Positions 12,801 to 22,145 of a stretch of 64,000 nt of DNA are shown here, piece after piece (the first letter of the stretch is position 1; the number at the start of each line of letters is the position of its first letter). The position numbers and the translations under genes are program-made. Source of the stretch: Eudorina sp. 2006-703-Eu-15 (Eukaryota; Chlorophyta; Chlorophyceae; Chlamydomonadales; Volvocaceae); assembly GCA_003117195.1 (NCBI GenBank), contig BDSI01000034.1, forward strand, positions 766,956-830,955, given 5' to 3'. Under the pieces are notes generated by a model. That model searched no databases. It was not told the DNA's origin and saw nothing but the letters and a program-made list of their open reading frames with translations.

Positions 12801-15800
12801 GCGCTGTTCGTGTTCATGAGCCTGCGGCTGCTGTGGCGGCTGGATGTGCTCCAGTCGGCAGGCGGGCGCCGAGGAGAGGTAGTTCAGCAGCAGGCGCTTC
12901 GTGGCGGGTCGCAGGGCCCCCACCGTCACCACCTCCACGGGAGCGGCGGCGATCAACAGCGCCTCCAGATCCTCAGCCGCCGCCGCCGCCGCCGGCAGTC
13001 GGCCGCGCGCCGCCCGGGCGCCGACGTCGTCCGCGGCGCCGCCGCCGCCCGACTTCCCGTCGGCGGCGGCACCCCTGGAGGAGCCGTCATCACCGCATAT
13101 GCCGTACACAATGTCGCCACCTGTGATGGGTGCCGTACACCACGGGGGCCAAGGAAGTCCGGGAGATGTGACACGTCAGGTTCCCTACACGTACCCGGGC
13201 GGCGTGCGTTGGCGACACCACACGAGACGCGGCAGGTCCGCAGACACGTCGCGTCGTGCCGTACATGCCGTACAGAGAGGCGGTTCCTGCCGATGCGGTC
13301 CCACACCACCTGAGAGTGCCTGCTCGTATGCATCGCCCCGCAAGCAGCTGTGGAAGCTCCATGACACTATTGAGTTGTGGAGGCCCCCTCCTCGGCAGCT
13401 GTCCGATCCGTACGTACGGACGATGATGATGCGGAGCGCGTCGTCGGCCACTCGACCGGTCTCGCACGGACACCGGCAGCTACACGGACACCGGCAGCTA
13501 CACGGACACCGGCAGCTACACGGACACCGGCAGCTACACGGACACCGGCAGCTACACCGACACCGGCAGCTACACGGACACCGACAGCTACACCGACATC
13601 GACACACGCCGCCACCGCATGTCAGGAGTGCACGCTGCCCACGGTCAGGAGTACGAACTCAAACGGAATTCATCAGACTCCAACGAATTCCAACGGACTG
13701 TCCCAAGAAGTCACAGCACCCCCCGCCGTCATTCCGGCCCCTCGGGGCCGCCTCACCCGCGACGTCGAGGCACAAGACGCCAAGGATGCCAGTCTCGTGA
13801 CCCGTCGCGGCGGCGACAGCCGCCGCATTCGCCTGAGCGGCCGACAAGAAGTTCGAGTGGAGGGGGGTGGAGGAGGGGCGGAGGGGTGGCGGGTGGGAGG
13901 GGTGGAGGGGTGGGAGGGGTGGGAGGGATGGAGGGGTGGAGGTTAAATTGAAAAAAGAAATAAACCCGAAGAACGAACCCGGGCACACCCAGCACAACTC
14001 AGTATACTTACGTGGAGGGGTGGAGGGGTGGAGGGGTGGAGGGGTGGAGGGGTGGAGGGGTGGAGGGGTGGAGGGTGGAGGGGTGGAGGGGTGGAGGGGT
14101 GGAGGGGTGGAGGGGTGGAGGGGTGGAGGGTGGAGGGGTGGAGGGGTGGAGGGGTGGAGGGGTGGAGGGGTGGAGGGGTGGAGGGGTGGAGGGGTGGAGG
14201 GGTGGAGGAAAGCATCGAACCAGGCTTGTTGGGGCCCTATGAATTCCCTGCCCCCAGTTTTCGTGTTGACAAAGCAACACGTGATGAGACACAGCCGTTA
14301 CGTGTTCTCTGAGGTCGTAACACCGATCCTCCCGTTGCCGTACCTCCTGCTTTTCATCGGGTGGCGGCAGCTCCGCGATGACGAGCACGTTAGCGGAAGC
14401 CCCCGGCTGCAGCGGTACGGCATCTTGCAGCTCGTCCAACGCATCCTCCTCTCCTGCCGTACAACGAAGGCCCTCGTCAACACAGCTTGCAGCCGTTCGG
14501 GGTGGTGGTGGTGTGGGGGGGAGGGGTCCCCCCCCCACGAGGGCTCGCCCCCGCGAGGTTGCCTCGTCCTCATGTGGCCGGTTCCCGGTTGTGATGCGGG
14601 TGCTGCCAGGCAGGGTCGCGACCCCTTCCCCTCCTTCCTCTTCAGTCGACCCAATCGGCAACCAACCCCGCCGCACGCAATGACTCTCCCCCCTTCCCGC
14701 CTCCGCCTCTCCCCCCTTCCCGCCTCCACCTCTCCTCAACTTTCTACTCCATCCCTCCGCCGATGTCAACCCCCCCCCCCTCCCCCGCATATTCCCGGCC
14801 CCCAGCACCCCCACTCACCCCCCCCACCCCACCCCACCCCACCCCACCCCACCCACCCAACCCCCAACCCCACCCCACTCCACCCACCCAACCCCCACCC
14901 CCCCCACCCCCCCCAACCCCCCAACCCCACCCCACCCCACCGGGCACCCTAGAGCACATCCGGCCCTCTCACCGATCTTGTCCGCCCGCCTCCCCGCCTC
15001 CAACGTCGCCGCCGTGTACAGCGCCGTGACCTTCCTCTCGAAGGGGGCCGACTTGTTGGACCCCGCCGCCTTGATGGCCGCTGTCTCCGTCTGGGGCCCC
15101 GGGGGGTTGGCGGGTTGGTGGGGAGGTTTGGGGGGCGACGTAGGGGTTGCGGGGGAGGGGGGTTGTACCGCCCCTAATGGGTGGGGGGCGGCGGGGGGGC
15201 GCTTCTTGACAAAAAGGGGGGGGCTTCTTCCGTCTAGCTGGCGGAGGGGAGGGCGCTGAGCAGGACGGGGCCGGGGCAGGAGGGGGCTGGGGGGTGGGGC
15301 CTTCAGGACGGCCGATAGACGTTAGAATCTGAGGGGCAGCGGTCCCCTCCTGTCCCGGTCCCCCGCCGGGGACACGGGTGAATCGACACATCCACCCACG
15401 TCACTGAGCCAGCTTGCCAGAGCACCCGTACCCAGGCCTCCAGCGACGCGGCGACGTCCGCCTTGCGTAGGCCTTGGTTGGCAGACACCCACTGGAAGCC
15501 CGCAAACACCGAAACACGAAACACAGATGTGCCCAACGCCGGATCGGCCAGGTCGCAGGTGAGGTGGGTGCGGCGGGCGATGCGGCACCAGGTACACCTC
15601 TGGATAGCTGTCGCTCGGCCCGACGTCCCCTCCGCCCCCTTCCCCGCGGAGGGCCTCCAGGACCCCTCCCTCCCCCCTTCGCACCCGCCCCACCCTGTAC
15701 ACGGACAGCTCTCCCCCCACACCCTCCGGACAGGCTGGCGTCTCCCCCTCCGCCCCTTTCGCCTTCGTCACCGCCTCCCTCCCGTCCCCCTCCCCCCCGT

Positions 15801-16979
15801 CCCCTCCCCCCCGTCCCCCTCCCCCCGTCCCCCTCCCCCCGTCCCCCTCCCCCTCTGCCTACCTGCCGCACCACCCCCACCCTGTACCCCGCCCTGCACA
15901 GCCGGCGGATGTAGACCGGCAGTCGGTAGACTGGGAAGGAGGCGGTCAGGAAGTTGTGCTCCATGTGGGCCCAGCTGGGGTGGGGGAAGGGAGGGAGGGG
16001 GGAGGGGGGAGGGGGGCAATAGGAAGTGGTGGGCAGGGGAGGCGGCGGGTCAGCGAGGGGCGGCATGCCCAGGGTGAGGAGGCGCGATGAGGGATCCGAT
16101 AAATGGGGGGACAAGCAGGTGTGGTTGGGGGTCGGGGGCAGTTGGGGGTCGGGGGCAGTTGGGGGTCGGGGGCGGTTGGGGGTACCTGACATGCCTAGGG
16201 GGGGAGACCGCGGACGTAGCGAGAGGGTGAGCGGTGAGGGTGTGGGAAATTAATAGACATGAGGGAGGGAGGGAGGGAGGGAGGGAGGGAGGGAGGGTGT
16301 GCATGGGAGGGTGTGCATGGGAGGGTGTGCATGGGAGGGTGTGGGGGGCCCCGGGGCGTCATCGGGGGGGGGGGCAGGGGGGGCCGGGAGACGGTGACCC
16401 CATTATGCCCCTGGTGCCGCGCGGCGGGCCCCCTTCTTGTCAATAAACACAGCGAAACCGCAAAAGAGCGACAAACCGATAACCGCGGCGCCCCCCCCCG
16501 CCCCCCAGGAGGTGGTGGAAGGTGCGGTCTGCGCCTCGGAAGACGGAAGACGTCCGAGCGGTCGGCCCCGTTCCGCCATCCCAAACCGTGGGCCCGCGCC
16601 TTCCCCTCCCCTGGCCCCTCCCTCCCCCCAGCAGAGCAGTGTGAACATGTCTACCAATGTCCCACATCCTCCCCCCGGCCTCCTCCCCCCCTTTTGTCCA
16701 CACTCACAGATTGCACACCCGGGCCGCCACCTCGGCGTCCTCGCCGAAGAATCGCATCTTGTAGCCCACCTTGGGAGGGCGGGGGGCAGGGGAGGGGGTA
16801 GGGGAGGTATACACCAACACATGGGCGAGGGGTCCCGGTCGGCACCCGCTCAGACCCGAATTGAATCTCTAGGGGGGGCTCGGGTACCAATGCGACCGGG
16901 CGCCCCGCCGATGACGCGGCCGGCAAACCGGCGCTACCTTCTACCGCCAAACCGACGCGCCGTGGTAGCGCCCCCCCCT

Positions 16980-17062
<83 letters not shown>

Positions 17063-17892
17063 CCCATTCCGTCAATCCCTCGGCGGACGGTGTTCAGAGG
17101 CGGACCGGCAGCCCGACAGGGGGGAGGGGGAGGGACCCTGAGGGAGGAGGAGGAGGACACGCCCAGCTCCCAAAGCTCCCGACCACAGGGGACTAGGGGT
17201 TTAGGGGTTTAGGGTACGAGGAAGGGACCAAGGGGCCTGCCGAACGCCGTGTACGTACGGCACACATCCTGTACGGTACCCTGTCGTACTGACATAACGT
17301 CCGCAGCATTTAATTGGTCCCACCGCCCTCCTTCCCTCTGTGCCCCACCCCTTCCCGCGCTGCGGACCTTCCCCAAACCGCGAACCCCCCCCTTACATCC
17401 CCCCCCGCTCCTTCAGCGCCCCCTCGCGCGGCCCCGCCCCCCCTCCCGCCACCCACCTCCACCATCAGCAAGGTACCCGGGTGCTGAGCCCTCAGCTCCA
17501 CCACCTGCTGCTCCAGGGGGGTCAACTTGGCGCCGGCGGCGGGCACCAACTGCCGCGACCCCGACCCCGCGCCCGACCCCGCCGTCCCCTCCGCGCCGCC
17601 CCCAGCGGGTGCCGTCGGCTCCACCCCCACCCGGCGGCCGTACTCTTGGGCGAGCTTGCGACGTGCGGCCTCGCGCTGCTGGGGGGTCATCTGCTGCTGC
17701 TGCTGCTGCGGGGGGTTGACACCCGCCGAGGAATTGGGAGCGCCGGCGCCGCCAGCGGCAGCAGCAGTAGCAACTGTAGCAGCCGTAGCGCCAGCTGGAG
17801 TGTGAGGGCCGACGTCGGGGCCGCTGCGGGCGCCGGCAGCGCGTTTCCGTCCTGATACGGCGGTCGGCTTCCCTGACCCGGCCGCCGCTGGC

Positions 17893-17923
<31 letters not shown>

Positions 17924-18662
17924 ACGCTTCTGCGGGAGGTGCTGGGGTGGCGCCTTTCGTTCGGGAGAGGGGGCCGGTGCGGGCGGGGACTGCAGCCGAC
18001 GTGCCCGGAGTGGCTGCGGACGAGCGGCGGTGCGCGGCCATCAGGCGGCGCAGGCCGTTGCCCTCGCCGGCGGCGGCGGCGGCGGCGGGTGCCGCAGCCC
18101 CGTTGGCGGCCGCTGTTTCGGCCAGTGGCGTTGCGGCGGCTGGCGGTGCCGCTGCCGCGCCCGGTGCGGGCTCGGGACTTGGCTGGGCATCAGCGGCTGG
18201 CTGGGCACCCTCGGCATCATCATCGTCATCATCCTCGCCGGGGTTCGGAGCTGCGTCACCAGCCCCTCCCGGACGTCCGCCCGCTTTCTGGGCATCATCG
18301 ACATCTGAAGACTCCGACGCCTCCAGCAGGTCGATGGCGTGCTCGGGGTCCTCGCCGTCCACGACCATCGCATCCACAGCACGCGGCGCCTTAGCGGCTC
18401 GCGAACTGCCGCGCTTTTCTTTCGCGGCGGCTTCTGTGGCATCCGGATGCTTAAGCTCTGTCGAAGGCTGCTTGGCTCGAGTTGCATCGCTGACGCGACG
18501 CTTCTTCGCTGGACGTGCTTTCGTGTCATCGTCGTCGACGACCTCCGAGGGGCGCGCAAGCTCAGCAGTTTTGTTCAGAGTTCCGCGGGGTTGATCAGTT
18601 GCAGCTTTGAAGAAGTTGCTGATGGTCCGCTGTGTAGAGGCCTTGGTGCCTTTCCCGCTCAT
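2734..18662 (-). CDS. MSH3: DNA mismatch repair protein MSH3 (MutS homologue), 18 exons
   Basis: MutS-family ATPase, the MSH3 partner of the MutS-beta dimer, which recognises insertion/deletion loops in nuclear DNA. Exons, 5' to 3': 18662-17457, 16769-16708, 15974-15863, 15090-14973, about 14490-14344, 13832-13757, 13120-12515, 11084-10587, 10047-10010, 9578-9477, 8988-8684, 8222-8165, 7129-7001, 6833-6774, 6153-5488, 5054-4957, 4203-3777, 3333-2734. Every junction agrees in phase except exon 4/5. Exon 1 has a PCNA-interaction box (QRTISNFF) near residue 12 and ends in domain I ([12 protein letters not shown]). Exons 2-3 ([26 protein letters not shown]) complete the mismatch-binding domain. 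Exons 8-14 carry the lever and clamp. Exon 15 has Walker A GPNMGGKS, and exon 17 has Walker [14 protein letters not shown] and the THYPQ switch. MSH3 rather than MSH2/6 is indicated by order and sequence. Coding length is about 1,770 codons, much longer than usual, owing to Ala/Gly/Gln runs. The ATG opens the first exon. Confidence 0.93.
4574..4604. repeat. (GTATGT)n microsatellite in MSH3 intron 16
   Basis: Hexanucleotide repeat just upstream of the (GGT)n tract, in the intron between exons 16 and 17. Confidence 0.85.
4632..4738. repeat. (GGT)n microsatellite in MSH3 intron 16
   Basis: About 35 GGT units with one GAT interruption. In the MSH3 transcript the tract reads (ACC)n. The open frames across it (polyVal, polyGly, polyHis) are artefacts of the repeat. 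Confidence 0.97.
5189..5214. repeat. Interstitial telomere-like TTTAGGG repeats
   Basis: Three tandem near-perfect TTTAGGG units in MSH3 intron 15. A second pair, with one extra G, lies at about 17196-17216 in intron 1. TTTAGGG is the plant/Volvox-type telomere unit. The tract is too short to be a telomere relic with certainty. Confidence 0.55.
6160..6252. repeat. 12-bp G-rich minisatellite in MSH3 intron 14
   Basis: Tandem units of aggggtggaggg immediately upstream, in the sense of the gene, of the acceptor of exon 15, so the transcript carries a C-rich pyrimidine tract ahead of the AG. Confidence 0.9.
7141..7797. repeat. About 655-bp GGGGGA polypurine tract in MSH3 intron 12
   Basis: Almost uninterrupted runs of 4-40 G separated by single A. 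In the MSH3 transcript it is a giant CCCCCT polypyrimidine tract ending about 12 nt before the acceptor of exon 13 (7129). Every open frame across it is a repeat artefact. The plus strand has very high potential to form G-quadruplex or triplex DNA. Confidence 0.97.
8097..8133 (+). repeat. Dispersed short intronic repeat, family A (best copy)
   Basis: The core 'gtcaataaagacagcgaaac' is bounded by the inverted ends CCCTTTTG and CAAAAGGG. Other copies are at about 16431-16488 (+), 24069-24124 (-), 37261-37320 (+) and 52633-52662 (+), with diverged copies at 24537-24566 (+) and 31951-31983 (-). Longer copies continue with 'acaaaccgataaccgc'. All lie in introns of the three host genes. This copy lies about 30 nt inside the MSH3 intron 12 donor, and the 52.6 kb copy sits similarly near a donor of the Fes1-like gene. 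Confidence 0.85.
8331..8390. repeat. Two exact 30-bp tandem copies
   Basis: The unit contains 'caatacaggcacccgcggac' and is repeated twice head-to-tail in MSH3 intron 11. Confidence 0.9.
9844..9905. repeat. (AC)n microsatellite in MSH3 intron 9
   Basis: Two (AC)n runs separated by 'tctgcaatccta'. The open frames across it are meaningless. Confidence 0.95.
11706..11710 (-). terminator. Pol III terminator for tRNA-Arg
   Basis: A run of five T on the minus strand begins 25 nt after the last base of the tRNA gene, as expected for RNA polymerase III termination. Confidence 0.75.
11735..11807 (-). tRNA. tRNA-Arg (anticodon ACG), nested in MSH3 intron 7
   Basis: The 73-nt minus-strand sequence folds as a complete cloverleaf. 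The acceptor stem GGGCCTA pairs with TAGGCTC with one G-T wobble. The D arm contains the A box TGGCTTAATGG. The anticodon stem CCGGT/ACCGG closes the loop CTACGGA, giving ACG at positions 34-36. The T stem CCAGG/CCTGG holds TTCGATC within the B box. No intron is visible and CCA is not encoded, as normal for eukaryotes. The gene is in the same orientation as its MSH3 host and ends in a T5 run. Confidence 0.95.
12218..12245 (+). pseudogene. Possible tRNA-Arg fragment
   Basis: 'gtggataaagcgcgcgtctg' closely resembles the D-arm/anticodon-stem segment of the intact tRNA-Arg 400 bp away but lies on the other strand, with no acceptor or T arm around it. Together with 'gcgctttatc' at 12195-12204 it forms a 10-bp inverted repeat. 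It could be a tRNA-derived relic or chance similarity. Confidence 0.3.
13464..13607. repeat. 18-bp minisatellite in MSH3 intron 6
   Basis: About seven units of 'acacggacaccggcagct' with single-base variants toward one end. It lies between exon 6 (ends 13757) and exon 7 (starts 13120). Apparent Cys/Arg- or Thr/Pro-repeat proteins across it are artefacts. Confidence 0.95.
13941..14016 (+). repeat. Dispersed short intronic repeat, family C (best copy)
   Basis: It begins 'ggttaaattgaaaaaagaaa', continues through 'gaacgaacccgggcacaccc' and ends at 'agtatacttacgtgg'. Other copies: 6869-6925 (+, diverged), 10408-10460 (-), 28352-28396 (+), 31297-31371 (-, nearly full length) and 40382-40424 (+). 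All lie in introns of MSH3 or the TRP-like gene. The minus-sense end contains CGTAAGTATACTGAG, a strong 5'-splice-site-like sequence. Confidence 0.85.
14013..14212. repeat. GGGGTGGA minisatellite in MSH3 intron 5
   Basis: About 24 units of an 8-bp G-rich repeat, in which a few units have lost one G. It directly follows the family C repeat copy. Confidence 0.95.
14816..14945. repeat. C-rich CCCCA tract in MSH3 intron 4
   Basis: Irregular ccccacccca and cccaccc arrays just downstream, in gene sense, of the exon 4 donor. Confidence 0.85.
16624..16663 (-). repeat. Dispersed short intronic repeat, family B
   Basis: The minus strand reads 'attggtagacatgttcacac' followed by tgctctgctgggggg. Related copies: 32657-32680, 32746-32783 and 54585-54621 (all +), and weaker relatives at 8267-8290, 32698-32740 and 32928-32966. 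All lie in introns. The shared core is TTGGTAGACATATT plus CTGCnCTGCTGGGGG. Confidence 0.75.
16980..17062. repeat. (AC)n microsatellite in MSH3 intron 1
   Basis: About 40 uninterrupted AC units between exon 2 (16769) and exon 1 (17457). Confidence 0.97.
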
Positions 18663-21600
18663 TTCTCCCTCCTACTGCCTGCTCGCGGTCAAGGCGACTA
18701 CTGATATAACATGGATTATCACATATGTATTCCAGGATGGGATACCGCTTTGTGGAAAGCAATGGCTGCGGGTTTTACGTTGCGTGGCCACTGTGCAACA
18801 GCCTTTCGAACGGCGCCTACGTACGCGAGAGACTTCACAGACCTTCAAATAATCTGTTCATACTCTCAAGAAAACGCATGTCTAAATTTGAGTTTTGATT
18901 TTGATGATCTAAAGCTGCGTACGGGTCGCTGGCTTGACCCTGCTTGACCCAAGGGCCGGCTGCTTGCTTCCTGCTTTGCTGCTCAACGATCAATGTCGCT
19001 GACCGCTCCGCTGTCACCTTCGGTTACTTGGCACCAAATGCACCCGTGGGCGCCTGGAAGGGACAGAACACCCCCTTGCTTCTTATCCACATACGGAGAG
19101 CTCGCCGTCTTCTGAGGTGATGGCTTGGATGGCTGGCCGGGGCTCCCCCTTCCGTGGCCGAGATGCGGTCCGGCCCCAATCAGGTTCAGCCAGGGGAAGG
19201 GCACTGGTACTGGTACTGGCACTGGCACTGGCAGTTCCACTGCGACTGGTCCCTACCTCCTCGTATCCATCCTGTCACGTTACGGTACATGACCCTTGGC
19301 TGTCGCTATCGCTTGGAACCAAGGCAGTGAGCTCACGCTTCGGTCTTCGTTGGAGAGAAAGACAACAATGCCCTAGAGCTTCGTTCGCGTCGCCAATACA
19401 CATAGCAGCCAAAGACGACCGTACAATCGCCTGCCGTACAACCACCAGTACGTCAAATCCGACCCACCTGCTCCAGGACCACAACGGGACGAGAACAACC
19501 AACGGTGCCGGACAAAGATTTCCAGGCCGCCGAAGCCTTCCTGCCCCTTTCATAGTGCAGCGCGGAGACGCCCCGGCAGCAGCAGCAGCAGCAGCGGCAG
19601 CAGCAGCAGCAGCGGCAGCCCCGGGGCTGACGCCCAAGCAGGCCCCAGCAGCGGTGGGGCAGGAGTCGTCCGTCAAAGCCGTGTGCAGGTGGGCGGGAAC
19701 AACGCCCACGTCCATCCATCTTTGCTTATTGCCACATCATGTCCGGTTATGATCCAAAGCGCCCTTGCGGCGCCGGGCGCCTCAGCGGATAGCACGCAGC
19801 CGTCATCAACCTTCCCTCCCCACCTCCCCTCCCTCCCTCCCTCCCTGCCTCCCTGCCTCCCTCCCTGCCTCCCTCCGAGCATCCGTCCTCCCCCATCTAT
19901 CCCGCCGGAAGGCCCCCCGCCGGTCAGCCAGCATTTGGAAGTGTCGCCGTAGGGCCGCTGCCGGCTGCTGGATGGGGCCATGCCGTGGAGCAACATCCTA
20001 CCGCAGGACCCGGGAATTGGAGGGGGGAGGGGAGACAGAGGAGAGAAGGACACGGGGCCCCCCTCAATCCCCCTACTCCGACGTGACAGGCAACCCACCG
20101 CCCTTTCGGCGGTCGGTTACTCAGTTAGGTGGCATCAGTTAGGTGGCGGTCGGTCCGCTCCCCCGAGTGTGGCCGGTGGGCCGCCGTACCGCTCAGAGAC
20201 CGAACCAGCCCTCACGAGCCATGACGGGGCAACGGAGGGCGGTGCCCTTCGGACGGGCGGACGGCGGGGGGGGGGGGGCGGGGGGGGGGGTGACCCGGCC
20301 GGTGCCTCGGCCGCCACACCGCCACCACCACCACCACCACCACCACCTCCACCTCACCAACCTCAAGATGGCCAAGCACGTTCAGCAGTAACAGCGACGC
20401 TCGCCATCGGCGACATGGGGGGACCCCCCCCCCAAACACAGCGGACGGTCCAGAGACGGCAACCCTGCCACGCACAAGCATTTGGGTCCCACCACACAAA
20501 CACAAATTCAGATATTAACCTTTTGACAGATATTCCTCGCCGTGTCCGGCCGACCTTGGCCACCACCGCTGCGTGGGGCTCCTTCGGCCGCCAACACTGC
20601 CAGCGGTGTTCCTAAGGAGAGAGAAAGTCCAGACGAGATGTGGTCAGGGGGTAGGGGGGGAACATGGGTAGACATGGGTCGGGGGGAAGGAGGTCGGGGG
20701 GGGGCCCGACAACGCGGGACAACGACCGGCGGTGTCGCAGGGACCGCAGGGACGTCGGAGGTGGAGGTCGGTCATGTCGTACGTTTATTATTATCTAATA
20801 ACTTACTTAATAGCATAACGGGAACGCGAAGGGGACAAACGCGTGAGGCAAGGCCGGAGGGAGCAATGCCATCCGCGCCGCGCGCCCCCACCCCGCCAGA
20901 GAGCTCACGCGCCCCACCACGTCCCCCCGGAGCCCCGGGTCAGCCCCGTCGCCTCCTCAAAGCCACGTGGGTCAAACAACACACATGGAAGGAAAGCCCG
21001 CTGCCCCGCGCACGCAAACAAACCTACACACCTACACGCATACACATACACATACACATATATATCGGGCGGGTTTTAGTTTCTTCCCTAAAACCAAATT
21101 CATACATATGCATCCACTGGCCACCGCACACCGCATTATCAGTCTGTAGCCTGCAGACAGCCATTCGTACGGGCTGTTGCACCCTCGTACGGTTTGTCGT
21201 ACCCCTGCCGTATTTCAGATCCAGATGCCCGGCTGTGAAGGGTCACGACTCAAAAGTAACACAGCGCGACATCATCATCGCCATCACCATCACCATCATC
21301 GAAGGCCCAGATCAGATCAGATCTGCTAGATCACAAGGAGTCGTGATTTGGATCCCGGGAATCCATATGCTTGCGCCCACACCCCCTCGTCCACCAAAGC
21401 CAGCAGTATCGAGCCCGGAACCGCCCACACCCGACGAGGAATAGAACTGCGGAGGCACAACACCGCCAGCACGAAACCGCCCCTGCGGGACATTTCCCCC
21501 CCCCACACACACACACAGCGACCAAGACCTCGCGTGCCGATTCGATCCGAGCAGTCAGTCCTCGCTTCCCGTTCTTCAGCGTATCGGACAGTCCGACTCT

Positions 21601-22099
21601 TTGAAATAAAAACATCAGCATTTCAGCCGCATTGACACATTCAATGAATGACTCCGCCGCGGAAGCAGAAAGCGCCCATAAGCCACCACCTCACCACCAG
21701 CCACCCGCACCACCACACCGCCCCCCCCCCCCGGCGCGCCCCCGCCCGCTCGTCCCTGTCGCTGGCCTCCCCCTTCGCCTCTACCTCCCCACGGCCCTCC
21801 CGGTACAGCCACCAATGCCCCCCTGGGGGATCCTCGCTTCGGCCGCCAGTGCAGGTCTGTTGGTTTGTTGGGTTGTTCATGTCGGCCAGTACCTAACCAC
21901 CCGACATGTATGTCCCGCGGGTGCCGCCACCCCCCACCGGCGCCACCGAGTGCTCCCCCCACCGCCCGCCGGGCCGGGCCCGTCCTCGCTTCTCTAGGAA
22001 TTTAACCCCCCACCCCGCCGTTGCTCGCCCCACCTCGTACACGTCACAGCTTGTACTACATGACTGTTAAGGGTGGGGAGGGTTCACTTATCCGGTGCC

Positions 22100-22119
<20 letters not shown>
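18663..22119. other. Intergenic region between MSH3 5' end and TRP-like 3' end
   Basis: It contains the MSH3 promoter/5' UTR side (the less GC-rich part, 18663-19000), a CAG/CTG-rich tract at 19577-19620, and short TG/CA and TATA-like microsatellites near 21030-21065. At 19460-19700 both strands show donor-like CAG|GTGGG sites next to reasonably protein-like frames, so a small uncharacterised gene or UTR exon is possible, but neither strand can be preferred. No domain is recognised. Confidence 0.45.
19577..19622. repeat. CAG-rich trinucleotide repeat
   Basis: About 15 CAG units with CGG interruptions. It would encode polyAla, polyGln or polySer depending on frame, and no frame is assigned. 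Confidence 0.9.
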
Positions 22120-22133
<14 letters not shown>

Positions 22134-22145
22134 GCTGCTGCTGTT
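22098..22145. repeat. CAG repeat spanning the stop codon of the TRP-like gene
   Basis: On the coding (minus) strand, CAG units encode a C-terminal Gln run. The stop TAG at 22122-22120 replaces one CAG unit, and seven more CAG units follow before a second in-frame stop (TGA) at 22086-22084. Confidence 0.9.

Noticed and set aside
13464..13607. CRISPR-like array
   Set aside because: Units are directly adjacent with no unique spacers; it is a simple minisatellite in a eukaryotic intron.
13377..13946. Thr/Pro-repeat and Cys/Arg-repeat proteins
   Set aside because: Translation of the 18-bp minisatellite in MSH3 intron 6.
19117..19752. 211-codon plus-strand frame with a hydrophobic segment and polyAla
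   Set aside because: Overlapping minus-strand frames look equally protein-like, donor-like sites occur on both strands, and no family is recognised.
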